This document shows, piece after piece, positions 23,574 through 32,276 of a stretch of DNA of 45,322 nt; the stretch's first letter is position 1; each line of letters starts with the position of its first letter. The stretch covers positions 1 to 45,322 of the forward strand of contig DAOOVD010000017.1 in assembly GCA_035369845.1 (NCBI GenBank), given 5' to 3'. The notes beneath the pieces were generated by a model. The model was not told the origin of the DNA. It saw nothing but the letters and a program-made list of their open reading frames with translations, and did no database searches. This stretch comes from DAOOVD01 sp035369845. GTDB taxonomy: Bacteria > Bacillota > Desulfotomaculia > Desulfotomaculales > Pelotomaculaceae. The translations under genes were made by a program, and so were the position numbers.

Positions 23574-23991
23574 AGGCTGTTCCTCCCCTCGCTGCCGCAG
23601 CCGCCGGCAGCGGCTGCCGCAGGTTATGGCCTCCGTCGTTCAGGACTATCTGCCTGGCCAGTCTTTTGGCCGTATTGACGACAAGAGGGGCGCACAAGTT
23701 TACCGTGGCTTCTTTTATCCCCCTGCTGGCGTTGACAATGCAAAAAACCGCCACGTCCTTTATATCCTGCAATTCAATTTTGTTTCTGTCTTCCTCGGGC
23801 AGCTTGAATTCGTACCCCGGGAAAAAGATGAAAGGATCTACCAGAATGAAACAAATTTCTTCATCCAGAACCGACTGCAGCAAATAGAACGCGGAGTTCT
23901 CCTGCAAAGCGATGAACTTAAATTCCTTGAATTCTTCCGGGAGACCGGGGATGCCCGACTTGAATGTAAGAATGTTTTTTGCTTCCGTCAA
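23536..23991 (-). CDS. fliW: Flagellar assembly factor FliW
   Basis: 151 aa beta-barrel protein that binds either flagellin or CsrA, so that free flagellin levels set hag translation. Key segments: FKSGIPGLPEEFKEF, FILVDPFIFFPGYEF, VNLCAPLVVNTAKRLARQIVL. The last ~25 residues (alanine rich) extend past the usual end because of the overlap with csrA. TTG start at 23991 is supported by GGAGG with 7-nt spacing. Confidence 0.92.
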   Translation of the reverse strand: MTEAKNILTFKSGIPGLPEEFKEFKFIALQENSAFYLLQSVLDEEICFILVDPFIFFPGYEFKLPEEDRNKIELQDIKDVAVFCIVNASRGIKEATVNLCAPLVVNTAKRLARQIVLNDGGHNLRQPLPAAAAARGGTACAGVVQKERPDY

Positions 23992-24157
23992 GTAAAGTCC
24001 TCCCTCCGTGAAAAGCTCCCATATATGACTTGTCGTCCCGCAGCTTTATATGCAGAAACAAGATCGCCCGCTGCAAAGCGGGAGAAATTGTCGGATATTC
24101 TGGAAAAAGAACCGGTAAACTGCAGAGGGGAAAACTCGGCAGACGCGCCGCGCCTGC

Positions 24158-25042
24158 TCAACGCAGGAAGTCCAGCAGGGAATTCTGGACAATCCTGGCC
24201 CCGGCGTTGAGGGCGGCAAGGTACACATTTTCCTGCATGGTGAAATCAGTTATGATTTTGGCCATATCAACATCGTTCAGTTTCGCGATGAGCTGCTCGT
24301 AGTTTATCATTTCATCACTGGAGCGGCTCTTCGCCATCTCCAGCCTGTTCATCTTGGCGCCCAGCGCGGCGCGGAGATTCAAAGTATTGTCAATGGCGTT
24401 GTCTATCCGGGCCAAATCCGTATTGGAAATCCGGTTCGTGTCTCCGGCCAGCAAGTCCGCCCTGAGGTCATCTAAAATATTAAATATCCCGGGGACGACA
24501 AAAGCGTCGTTTCCGTCGACGTTCACCGCGACGGTCATTCCCTGGCTGACCTCCCAATTCAATTGAGCGACGGCGCCCGAATTTCCGCTGTAGTTTCCCA
24601 GATCATCGAACGGCTCCGCAGTGGTCTTCGTCCCGGCAAAGACATAGCGGTTGGCGTAACTCGTATTGGCAATCTGCAAAACATTGTTTTTCAATTCTTC
24701 AACTTCTTTTACCAGCGCCTCGCGGTCGGTTTGAGACAGGTTGTCACTGGCGCCCGACAGGGCGAGCACCCTGGCTCTCTGCAGGGCGTCGTTGAGGCTG
24801 CCCAAAGCCTTTTCGGTGGTGTCCATCCAGCCGATGGCGTCGTCAATGTTTCTTTCGTATTGATCGCGCTGTTTCATCACCGAATTCAGGGTCATCACGC
24901 GGGTGCCGATGACGGGATCGTCCGACGGTTTTGAAATAATTTGCCCGGACGACATCTGGTCCTGCAGCTTCTGCAGTCTCTTCAGGCCTGCATGCAGGTT
25001 GTTCAGCACCGTATTGGCGAGCATTTTGTTGGTTACACGCAC
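24158..25042 (-). CDS. flgL: Flagellar hook-filament junction protein FlgL
   Basis: 294 aa, normal size. FlgL forms the second junction ring between hook and filament. It has flagellin-like ends: N-terminal RVTNKMLANTVLNNL, LQDQMSSGQIISKPSDDPV, and C-terminal AALNAGARIVQNSLLDFLR. It lies 15 nt after flgK. The 166 bp following it up to fliW hold a CCCGC/GCGGG hairpin and no gene. Confidence 0.93.
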   Translation of the reverse strand: MRVTNKMLANTVLNNLHAGLKRLQKLQDQMSSGQIISKPSDDPVIGTRVMTLNSVMKQRDQYERNIDDAIGWMDTTEKALGSLNDALQRARVLALSGASDNLSQTDREALVKEVEELKNNVLQIANTSYANRYVFAGTKTTAEPFDDLGNYSGNSGAVAQLNWEVSQGMTVAVNVDGNDAFVVPGIFNILDDLRADLLAGDTNRISNTDLARIDNAIDNTLNLRAALGAKMNRLEMAKSRSSDEMINYEQLIAKLNDVDMAKIITDFTMQENVYLAALNAGARIVQNSLLDFLR

Positions 25043-25057
25043 GACTGTACGCCTCCC

Positions 25058-26413
25058 TTAAACGGCCATCTTGTTGATCAGGGTGTCCAGCATGCCGTCA
25101 AGTATTGTAACGACCCGGGCGGCGCCCTGATAGGCATACTGGTACTGAATCAGGCTGGTCATCTCCTCGTCCATGGACACGCCGGAAACAGACTCTTTCC
25201 GGTTGTTCAACTGGTCAACCAGCGCCTGCTGGTTCTCCACCATGCGGGCGCTCTCCTGCGCATTTATCCCCAGCCTGGCAACCAAATTTTTATAGTAATT
25301 ATCGAAAGTTGTATTGCCCAGGGCGGCTATGTCAGTGTTCTGCAACTGGGCGACAGCCAGGGCGTTGGAGCCGTCACCGTCCAATCCCGCAATCCGGGCG
25401 GCGGCAACCAGGCTCACGTCGCTTTCAATGGCTCCGTTGACGGCGATATCGGAAGCATCGTTACCGGTAAAAAAAACGCCGCCCGGATTGCCGCTCAGGT
25501 CAAATCCGGCCTGGTGCAAGGTATTGACTTCATCTATCAGGCTGGCGGCGAGGGTATTCAGGTCGTCTTCGTAGCTCTGCAGTTTGGTCAGCGCCTGGCT
25601 AATCCCGTACAACGCCCCATCGGTGACATCAGCCGGGTTGGGCGGGTACGGAAGAGGTGTGACGGTCTGCGTCGTACCGTCGAGCAAATTGTGCGATCCA
25701 ATATTTATCGAGATGGAGCCGTCACCCAGATCCGTAACGGTGAAATTCGTCAGTTCGGCCAGTTCGTCAAGCAGCAGGTCCCGCCTGTCCATCAGATCGT
25801 TGGGCTGGTCCCCGGCCGCCCTGATATTGACGATCTGCGTATTCAGATTGGCTATTTGCTGGGCCTTGGCGTTGATGTCGTCGACATCGATCTGCATCAA
25901 CTGATTCAAGTTTCCCCTGACCGTTTCCAACTGCCTGTAAATATGATTGAACCCGTTTGCCAGGGAAACGGCGTTCTGCACCAGGCTGGTCCTGAGCGGG
26001 TTGCTCTCGCCGTTCTTGCTCAACTCCTGCCAGCCTGCCCAGAAATTGGAGAACAACGTATTCAAGCCGTTTTCCGAAGGCTCCATAAAAATAGTTTCTA
26101 TTTCGCTCAAAGCGTCGTTCTGCGCCTGCCAGGCGCCGAGCGCATTGGTCTCCACCCGGATCTGGCCGTCCAAAAAATTGTCCCTGACGCGCTTTATCTG
26201 TTCCACGACAACGCCCGTGCCGATCTGCCCGGCCATGGCCGGCCGTCCCAGGGAAGGGACGGTATACGGGTAGCTCGCCGCCTGTTCGGCCCGCTGCCTG
26301 GTGTAGCCGGGCGTATTGGCGTTGGCCACGTTGTGCCCGGTTACGTCCATGCCCAGACGCCCGGTAGCCATACCCCGGCGGGCTGTTTCCAAACCTAAAA
26401 ATGTGGAATACAT
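25058..26413 (-). CDS. flgK: Flagellar hook-associated protein 1 (FlgK)
   Basis: 451 aa. First junction protein on the hook. N-terminal FLGLETARRGMATGRLGMDVTGHNVANANTPGYTRQR is diagnostic, as is the C-terminal GVSMDEEMTSLIQYQYAYQ-like end with ARVVTILDGMLDTLIN. The centre is a compact D2/D3. It starts 29 nt after the second flaG copy and is followed by flgL, the common order. Confidence 0.95.
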   Translation of the reverse strand: MYSTFLGLETARRGMATGRLGMDVTGHNVANANTPGYTRQRAEQAASYPYTVPSLGRPAMAGQIGTGVVVEQIKRVRDNFLDGQIRVETNALGAWQAQNDALSEIETIFMEPSENGLNTLFSNFWAGWQELSKNGESNPLRTSLVQNAVSLANGFNHIYRQLETVRGNLNQLMQIDVDDINAKAQQIANLNTQIVNIRAAGDQPNDLMDRRDLLLDELAELTNFTVTDLGDGSISINIGSHNLLDGTTQTVTPLPYPPNPADVTDGALYGISQALTKLQSYEDDLNTLAASLIDEVNTLHQAGFDLSGNPGGVFFTGNDASDIAVNGAIESDVSLVAAARIAGLDGDGSNALAVAQLQNTDIAALGNTTFDNYYKNLVARLGINAQESARMVENQQALVDQLNNRKESVSGVSMDEEMTSLIQYQYAYQGAARVVTILDGMLDTLINKMAV

Positions 26414-26442
26414 TTAATCACCTTGTTTCTTTATATTGTTAC

Positions 26443-26802
26443 TCATACCTGTTCGTCGACCATAAGCCCCATAGCCTGCTCCATGTCATCGGCCAGGCCG
26501 AGAACCCGCTCTGCCGGAATTTCTTTGACGACCCGTGATTTGCCCTTTGCCACCAGTTCGACCTTTATTCTCCTGTCCTTTTCCCGCACTCTCAATTCGT
26601 AGGGCCGGTTAAAAAGGGCGGCCGCGCTGTTCAGCTTTTCAACCGCTTTGAACAAATCGGCCCGGTTTACCTGAGCCTTGTAATTGCTTACGTCTGTGCC
26701 GATAATTTCTTCCGCGGGCTTCAATCTGACAGACTCGATTCTGTTAACCGGGGCTACCTCCTGGGCTACCTGGGCCTGAAGCCCACCGGCGCCGATTTTC
26801 AT
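26443..26802 (-). CDS. Second FlaG-family protein
   Basis: 119 aa, same length as the flaG next to fliD. Its C-terminal part aligns with it: LRVREKDRRIKVELVAKGKS and VVKEIPAERVLGLADDM against the NIHEKTHRVIVQVIDSRT and VVNEIPPEKILDMVADL of the other copy. The N-terminal half is unrelated. ATG 26802 follows GGGGGG by 7 nt. Its place before flgK suggests an export or assembly role for junction proteins. No function is established. Confidence 0.7.
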   Translation of the reverse strand: MKIGAGGLQAQVAQEVAPVNRIESVRLKPAEEIIGTDVSNYKAQVNRADLFKAVEKLNSAAALFNRPYELRVREKDRRIKVELVAKGKSRVVKEIPAERVLGLADDMEQAMGLMVDEQV

Positions 26803-26986
26803 CTCACGGCCCCCCGTCATTCAGTGTGAAAAAGCCCGTCACGGCAGCGCCCTGTCACCGATCTCTCCCGCCTTCAATCCCGGCGGCTGCCTTTTACGAC
26901 AGCCGGACTTGCAGGGTGCCCTTTCCGGTAAAGTTGCGGCCTGAGCAGAAAATGACGCTGTTCCTCGCCGGCCGGACGCAAAAACG
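26803..26986. other. Non-coding gap between flgN and second flaG
   Basis: 184 bp without an ORF. The minus strand can form a GGCUGUC-GUAAAA-GGCAGCC hairpin and several G+C-rich pairings, and ends in GGGC followed by TTTTT near 26831. I do not recognise a known riboswitch or sigma-D promoter here. Confidence 0.5.
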
Positions 26987-27493
26987 TCAGACGCTTTTAT
27001 TCAACACGCTCAATTTTTTTGCTTTGCCTTCCAGTCCGCCTTTGGGGTCATAGGTCGCCGCTCCCTCGGGCGCCAGCAGCTTTAACAACCTTTCGTTCAA
27101 CAACAGAATATTTTTTATCAGCCTGGAATTTAAAGAATTTATTTCCTTTAATTCATTCAGCTTATTATTTAAAACGCCCAGCTTGATTTGCAGGGCTGTT
27201 TTAAGCGAATCCGGGGCAAAGAGAACAAGCCCCTTTAAAGTGGACGCACCCCTGCCGATAAAAAGCTCTTCCTCCAGCAAAGCCTGCACAGCAAGACGGC
27301 GCCGCTCGGCCTCTTCCATCTTCAGACCGTCGGACTGCTGCTCGCCCACAGTTTTGTTCAATCCTTCCAGGTCGTTGATGCGAAGCGCCTTGAACTGCCT
27401 TTTGCCGGATGCAATCAGCCTTTCTAAAATTTCTTCCTGCTCATTCAAGCAGTCAACCAGTTGCCTAAACAGACTTTCGGTACCGGCCATCAT
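26987..27493 (-). CDS. flgN: Flagellar export chaperone FlgN
   Basis: 168 aa helical protein. FlgN family proteins bind the C-termini of FlgK and FlgL before export. The pattern LFRQLVDCLNEQEEILERLI followed by a long coiled segment LKMEEAERRRLAVQALLEEE and a second helix pair fits; it lies between flgM and flgK, the standard order. Two adjacent ATGs allow a start at 27493 or 27490. Confidence 0.8.
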   Translation of the reverse strand: MMAGTESLFRQLVDCLNEQEEILERLIASGKRQFKALRINDLEGLNKTVGEQQSDGLKMEEAERRRLAVQALLEEELFIGRGASTLKGLVLFAPDSLKTALQIKLGVLNNKLNELKEINSLNSRLIKNILLLNERLLKLLAPEGAATYDPKGGLEGKAKKLSVLNKSV

Positions 27494-27496
27494 TCC

Positions 27497-27817
27497 TCAG
27501 TCCGCCTTGTCCTTCATAAGCCTTTCTCTGATTATCCCGTCGGCGATTTTCCCGCTGTCGATCCGGTAAGTTCCTTCATCAATTCTCTTTTTCAGCGAGG
27601 CCACCAGTTCCTCCCTCACCGTTGGGATCTTGTCCAGCAGTTCCATGTAATACTGCAGCTTCCTGGCCTCCGAAGATATTTCCAGCCTGTCGGCGGGAAC
27701 ACGCTCGCCGGTTCTGTCCCTGGAGCCGGCCTTTTCTTTTCTTGCCTGGGAGGTGTAAGCCCTTACGGGGTCTACACCACCCGTCCCGCTGATCTTCACC
27801 GGGATCATTCCCTTCAT
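27497..27817 (-). CDS. flgM: Anti-sigma-28 factor FlgM
   Basis: 106 aa. FlgM holds sigma-D inactive until the hook is complete. Typical features: disordered, charged N-terminal half (KARKEKAGS-like region) with RLEISSEARKL and the conserved C-terminal helices VREELVASLKKRIDEGTYRIDSGKIADGII. A good sigma-D promoter lies just upstream, giving feedback. flgN follows 3 nt downstream. Confidence 0.92.
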   Translation of the reverse strand: MKGMIPVKISGTGGVDPVRAYTSQARKEKAGSRDRTGERVPADRLEISSEARKLQYYMELLDKIPTVREELVASLKKRIDEGTYRIDSGKIADGIIRERLMKDKAD

Positions 27818-27832
27818 TTGACTCTACCATAA

Positions 27833-27859
27833 CATTCGGCAAAAATGATTATTCCTTTA
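27833..27859 (-). promoter_or_regulatory. Sigma-D promoter of flgM
   Basis: Minus strand TAAAGGAA-N11-GCCGAATG, close to TAAAGTTT-N11-GCCGATAA with exact spacing. The first three bases of the -35 element are the cheB stop codon TAA. Confidence 0.65.
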
Positions 27860-28906
27860 GAGCATCGAAATGATTTCGGGAACAATTTGATGGAGGGGAA
27901 CCACCCGGTCGGCAGCGCCGAGTTCAATGGCCGCCCGGGGCATGCCGAAGACAACGCAGGTGCTTTCCGCCTCCGCAATGGTCCTGCCGTTGCGCTGTTT
28001 AATTTCTTTCATTCCCATCGCCCCGTCCCGGCCCATCCCGGTCATCAGCACGCCGATCACGGCATCGTTGAAAACGCTCGCGGCCGATTTCATAACACCG
28101 TCCACCGAAGGGCGAAACCCTCCCGGCGGCAAGGGCGCTTCCCCCCTGCTCAAAACCACGCTGGCATTGCCCGCTCTCCCCCGGAAGGTAAGATCATATC
28201 CCGCAGGGGCCACGAGAACCCGGCCCGGGCTTACCGGGTCCCCCGCCTCGGCATGGCGTACGGAAATACTGGCGCGCCTGTCCAGGTGCTCGGCCAGTGG
28301 TTTTGAAAAACCGGCCGGTATATGCTGTACGACAACCACTGCCGCCGGAAAATCTCCGGGCAGGGCCGGGATTACAGTGTGAAGGGCACCCGGGCCGCCG
28401 GTGGATGTTCCGATTACCACCAGCTGCACCTTCCCCCCGGTCCGGGACACCGGAACAGAAACAGGAACAGCGGCCCCGGTTGCCGGACGCCGCCGGACTA
28501 CTTTATTGAGGGGAACAGCCGCAGCAGCCTCTATCTTGCGCGCAAGCTCCTCCACCATCGGTTCAAGAGCCGCCGGGCTGGACGGCTTGGTAACGAAATC
28601 AAATGCGCCGGAGGCAAGCGCTTCGATTGTTGCTTTTGTTCCCTGCGCCGTAAGGGTGCTGAACATTATTACCGGCAGCGGGTTCTCGCGCATAATCCTT
28701 TTTAACGCCGACAACCCGTCCATAACCGGCATTTCAACATCCATGGTAACAACATCGGGGCGCAGCGCTGAAATTTTGCCGATTGCGTCGCTGCCGTTCA
28801 TCGCGGTGCCCACGACCTGAATAAACGGGTATTTGCCCAGCGTTCTGCTTATCAGCTGGCGCATCAGGGCGGAGTCATCGACTACCAGAACTTTAACAGG
28901 CGGCAT
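27857..28906 (-). CDS. cheB: Chemotaxis protein-glutamate methylesterase CheB
   Basis: 349 aa. Demethylates (and deamidates) chemoreceptors when phosphorylated by CheA. Residues 1-125 are a receiver domain with D10-D11 and phospho-acceptor D56 in TMDVEMPVMDG, and lysine in VTKPSS. The C-terminal esterase has the catalytic S168 (IGTSTGGP), H195 (VVQHIPAGF) and D294 (MGRDG). ATG 28906 is used; it overlaps the end of cheA by 14 nt. No cheR is in the window. Confidence 0.94.
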   Translation of the reverse strand: MPPVKVLVVDDSALMRQLISRTLGKYPFIQVVGTAMNGSDAIGKISALRPDVVTMDVEMPVMDGLSALKRIMRENPLPVIMFSTLTAQGTKATIEALASGAFDFVTKPSSPAALEPMVEELARKIEAAAAVPLNKVVRRRPATGAAVPVSVPVSRTGGKVQLVVIGTSTGGPGALHTVIPALPGDFPAAVVVVQHIPAGFSKPLAEHLDRRASISVRHAEAGDPVSPGRVLVAPAGYDLTFRGRAGNASVVLSRGEAPLPPGGFRPSVDGVMKSAASVFNDAVIGVLMTGMGRDGAMGMKEIKQRNGRTIAEAESTCVVFGMPRAAIELGAADRVVPLHQIVPEIISML

Positions 28907-30968
28907 AAACTGTTTCTTCAACCCCAATTTCTTTTACCAGGCTTCTGACGTCTATGATCAGGGCAACCTGCCCGTCGCCGAGAATGGTAGCCCCGGATAT
29001 GCACGGCACCTTGCCGAGGTATTCTCCCAGGGACTTAATGACAATCTCAAGCTCTCCGAGCAGTTTATCCACTATCACACCGATTTTTTTCTCCCCCACC
29101 CCGAGAACCACAACAAACAACCGCTCTTTTTCACTCTTTTCCTCATTGCCGAAAATTTCGGCAAGCCTTACCAGCGGCAGGATGCGGCCCCTTACCAGAA
29201 TGACTTCACTGTGCCTGACTTTTTTAACTTCCCCGGCCGGCACGCTGATTGTCTCCACAACATTGGTCAGGGGAAACGCAAACTGTTCACGGCCTATTTC
29301 GACCATGAGAGCCCGGATAATGGCCAGCGTGAGCGGCAGTTTGATGGTAAAGGTCGTGCCGGTTCCCACCGTGCTTACAACGTCAACCATCCCGTTAATC
29401 TGTTCGATTTGGGACCTGACGACATCCATGCCCACACCGCGGCCGGAAAGATCGCTCACCTCGGCAGCCGTGGAAAACCCCGGCATGAAGATCAGGTTGA
29501 GAGCTTCCCGGTCGGGCATTCTTTCTGCCGCCTCCCGCTCAAGAAGGCCTTTTTCCACGGCTTTTTGCCGCAGCAGGCCGGGGTCGATGCCCCTGCCGTC
29601 GTCCTGCACTGTAATGATAATGTGGTTTTCCATGTAAGAAGCCTTGAGCTTCAAGGTCCCGACTCTCGGCTTTTTCAGTTTTTCCCTCGCTTCCGGTTTC
29701 TCAATGCCGTGGTCAACGGCATTTCTGATAAGGTGAATGAGCGGATCGCCTATAATTTCGATAACGTTCCGGTCAAGCTCGGTTTCGTGCCCCTCCACGA
29801 TAAAATTGATCTCTTTTCCCATTTTCTGGGCAAGGTCGCGCACCATCCTCGGAAAGCGGTTGAAAACCTGCGCTACCGGAAGCATTCTGGCCTTCATGAT
29901 CTGTTCCTGAAGGTCGCCGGTAACCTGTCCCAGGTGGCCGGAAATTTCGTTCAGAGTGTCGACCATCTCCCCGGAATCGGCTCCGAACCGTCCCTCGAAA
30001 ATTTCCGCAAAACGGTTCAGCCTGGTACGGTCTATAACAAGCTCGCCGACGAGGTTCATCAGGGTGTCGAGTCTTTGTACGTCCACCCGTACCGTCTGAC
30101 TGGTTTTGATTTCAGGATGCTCCACCCTGGCGGATTGTGCCGCCTTTTTCTCCGGAACCGGCCCGGCCTGTTCCTCCTTGGCCGGCCGCTCTTCAAAACC
30201 GTTTCCGAGCACAATCTGCTTCACATCGACCCCGGCCACCTCTGAAACGGTCATCAGGAGATTTTTCACCCGGTCCGGGTCCTCCGCCGTCAGCAAAATA
30301 ACCTTGAACCCTTCTTCAAAACGGCCGTCCTGGATTTCTTCCGCCGGCGGCTCCGACTTGATTACCTCGCCGACCTGCTGGAGCGTTTCAAAGATGAGAA
30401 AGGCCCGGACCGATTTCATCATACAGCCGGGATCGAGCTTGATATCGATCCAGTAAGCCTGATATCCTTTGAGCTCCGCATCCCTGATTACTTCCTCTTC
30501 GACGTCGCCGATCAAAGCAGTGCCTTCTCCGCCGGGCGGGGCGGGCAATTCTTGCTCCGGCGCGGGTTCCCGGTCCGCAGGCCTTCCGGGTGTTTCTTCC
30601 TGACACTTTTTAAGGCTTGCCACTACGTCACCAATGTCAATGGATACATCCTTCCCGGTTATTTCATCTCTCAACTTGTGCAGGGTGTCCAGGGCCATGA
30701 ACAGGGTGTCCACCACCGCGCCCGAGACGGGAAGCAGTCCCTTGCGCATCAAGTCGAGAAGGTTTTCCATTTCATGGGTGAGGGAAGACATCTTTTCGTA
30801 CCCCATTACCCCCGATGAGCCTTTAATGGTGTGAGCAGCCCGGAATATTTCCTGGAGGGCCTCCCGGCTCCCCCCCTCTTTCTCCAGAATGAGGATGTTG
30901 TCATTGATGCACTGGATTTTCTCTTCCAACTCGTCGAGAAATACTGCAATTTCGTCGTCCGAAAACAT
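28893..30968 (-). CDS. cheA: Chemotaxis histidine kinase CheA
   Basis: 691 aa. Domain order: P1 with phospho-His H46 in AAHTIKGSSG; a proline/glutamate-rich linker; a P2-like CheY-binding region (about 155-265); P3 dimer helices (RVDVQRLDTLMNLVGELVID); P4 kinase with HLIRNAVDHGIEKP, DDGRGIDP, PGFSTA and GRGVGMDVV; and a C-terminal CheW-like P5. All catalytic boxes look intact. It lies between cheW and cheB with short spacing, so the three are one unit below motAB. Confidence 0.95.
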   Translation of the reverse strand: MFSDDEIAVFLDELEEKIQCINDNILILEKEGGSREALQEIFRAAHTIKGSSGVMGYEKMSSLTHEMENLLDLMRKGLLPVSGAVVDTLFMALDTLHKLRDEITGKDVSIDIGDVVASLKKCQEETPGRPADREPAPEQELPAPPGGEGTALIGDVEEEVIRDAELKGYQAYWIDIKLDPGCMMKSVRAFLIFETLQQVGEVIKSEPPAEEIQDGRFEEGFKVILLTAEDPDRVKNLLMTVSEVAGVDVKQIVLGNGFEERPAKEEQAGPVPEKKAAQSARVEHPEIKTSQTVRVDVQRLDTLMNLVGELVIDRTRLNRFAEIFEGRFGADSGEMVDTLNEISGHLGQVTGDLQEQIMKARMLPVAQVFNRFPRMVRDLAQKMGKEINFIVEGHETELDRNVIEIIGDPLIHLIRNAVDHGIEKPEAREKLKKPRVGTLKLKASYMENHIIITVQDDGRGIDPGLLRQKAVEKGLLEREAAERMPDREALNLIFMPGFSTAAEVSDLSGRGVGMDVVRSQIEQINGMVDVVSTVGTGTTFTIKLPLTLAIIRALMVEIGREQFAFPLTNVVETISVPAGEVKKVRHSEVILVRGRILPLVRLAEIFGNEEKSEKERLFVVVLGVGEKKIGVIVDKLLGELEIVIKSLGEYLGKVPCISGATILGDGQVALIIDVRSLVKEIGVEETVYAAC

Positions 30969-30978
30969 CTGCTACCTC

Positions 30979-31470
30979 CTAGGCCGTTTCCAAACTTATT
31001 CCCTGAAGTTCGCTTTTTTCATGTTCGTAGAGAATTTTATCAAGGTTGAGGAGGATAATGAGCTTTTCGTCCAGGATGGCGATGCCTCTCAAGTAGGCGG
31101 CGTTAATGCCGTGAATCATCGGCGGCGGAGGCTCGATTGAATCCACCGGCACCCTGAGGACTTCCGACACCGCATCCACGATCATGCCGATGGTGTTGCC
31201 GTCCACGTCGACGATTATTATTCTGCTGGAGTTCGTCCGTTCAGAAATGGCGAGGTTGAATCTCTTGCACAGGTCGATGACCGGTATGATCTTTCCGCGC
31301 AGGTTTATTACCCCTTCGACAAAATCCGGGGTGCGGGGAACCCTGGTGATTGTCTCCATCCTGATAATTTCAAAAACCGAGGCTATGTCAATCCCGTAAG
31401 TCTGCTCGGCAAGCTGGAAAACCACCAGCTGGTTTTCCATGCTACCCAGTTCTCTTTCAGTTTTTGACAT
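30979..31470 (-). CDS. cheW: Chemotaxis coupling protein CheW
   Basis: 163 aa. Couples receptors to CheA. Typical strands: QLVVFQLAEQTYGIDIASVFEIIR, PRTPDFVEGVINLRGKIIPV and DLCKRF, then GIAILDEKLIILLNLDKIL. Normal length. Ten bases separate it from cheA. Confidence 0.95.
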   Translation of the reverse strand: MSKTERELGSMENQLVVFQLAEQTYGIDIASVFEIIRMETITRVPRTPDFVEGVINLRGKIIPVIDLCKRFNLAISERTNSSRIIIVDVDGNTIGMIVDAVSEVLRVPVDSIEPPPPMIHGINAAYLRGIAILDEKLIILLNLDKILYEHEKSELQGISLETA

Positions 31471-31520
31471 GAGGTTCTCCCCTTTCTTAATTATAAAACT
31501 TGTTTGTCAGCAGTCCGATA

Positions 31521-32276
31521 TCATTGTACCAATGATTTCGGCTCCGCCGTTTCATACTTGCTCTTCAAAACAACGATATCCACCCGCCGGTTCTGCTGGC
31601 GGTGTTCGTCCGAATCATTGGGAGCCCGGGGGCGGTATTCGCCGTAACCGGTTGCGGACAAGCGTTCGGGAGTGATATTCACCACACGGATCAGTTCCTG
31701 CACCACGCTCGTAGCCCTGGCAACAGACAGTTCCCAGTTGGAAGGATACTGCCTGGTGTTAATGGGCAGATTGTCGGTATGCCCCTCCACCCTGAGATAC
31801 TGAGAGGTTTTTGCCAGTATCCGGCCTATCTTTCCAATCATCTCCCTGGCGTTCGGGGTAAGGTCCGCAGAACCCAGAGGGAACAGGGCTACATCCTGAA
31901 AACTCAACACCACTCCCCTCTCCTCTACCTTGACTGTTACCTTTCCGCCCAATCCGTTCTGGTCGATAAAATTCTGCAATTCCAGTCTAATCCGTTCCAG
32001 GTCGTTTATCTCCGCCATTTCTTTTGCCGCGTCAAACTCATCCGTCGGCCCGCCGGAAACACCCGCAATAGAGGCTCCTGGTTGATTTAATACGGAGCGC
32101 CCGCCGCCCATGGCACTTGCCAGGGACATGGCTATCGCCTGAAACTTCCTGGCGTTTATGCTACTCAAGGAATACATTACCACGAAGAAAATCATGAGCA
32201 GGGTAATCAAGTCGGAATAAGTAAGCAGCCACCTCTCGAGGTTGCTCTTCCCTTCGTGCTGTTTGCGCTTCTTCAC
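31521..32276 (-). CDS. motB: Flagellar stator protein MotB
   Basis: 251 aa. One membrane helix near residues 17-38 carries the proton-binding aspartate D22 in TYSDLITLL; the C-terminal half is an OmpA-type peptidoglycan-binding domain (VEGHTDNLPINTRQYPSNWELSVARA). GTG start overlaps the motA stop (GTGA), so translation is coupled. Confidence 0.94.
   Translation of the reverse strand: MKKRKQHEGKSNLERWLLTYSDLITLLMIFFVVMYSLSSINARKFQAIAMSLASAMGGGRSVLNQPGASIAGVSGGPTDEFDAAKEMAEINDLERIRLELQNFIDQNGLGGKVTVKVEERGVVLSFQDVALFPLGSADLTPNAREMIGKIGRILAKTSQYLRVEGHTDNLPINTRQYPSNWELSVARATSVVQELIRVVNITPERLSATGYGEYRPRAPNDSDEHRQQNRRVDIVVLKSKYETAEPKSLVQ

Noticed and set aside
24941..26398. 485-aa plus-strand ORF
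   Set aside because: It is antisense to flgL/flgK, has no recognisable domain, and arises from codon bias on the coding strand.
26803..26986. A second riboswitch before the flaG-flgK genes
   Set aside because: Hairpins are present but none of the conserved c-di-GMP, THF, SAM or cobalamin core sequences could be found.
28833..30245. 470-aa plus-strand ORF
   Set aside because: Shadow of cheA; composition rich in His, Gln and Arg without domains.
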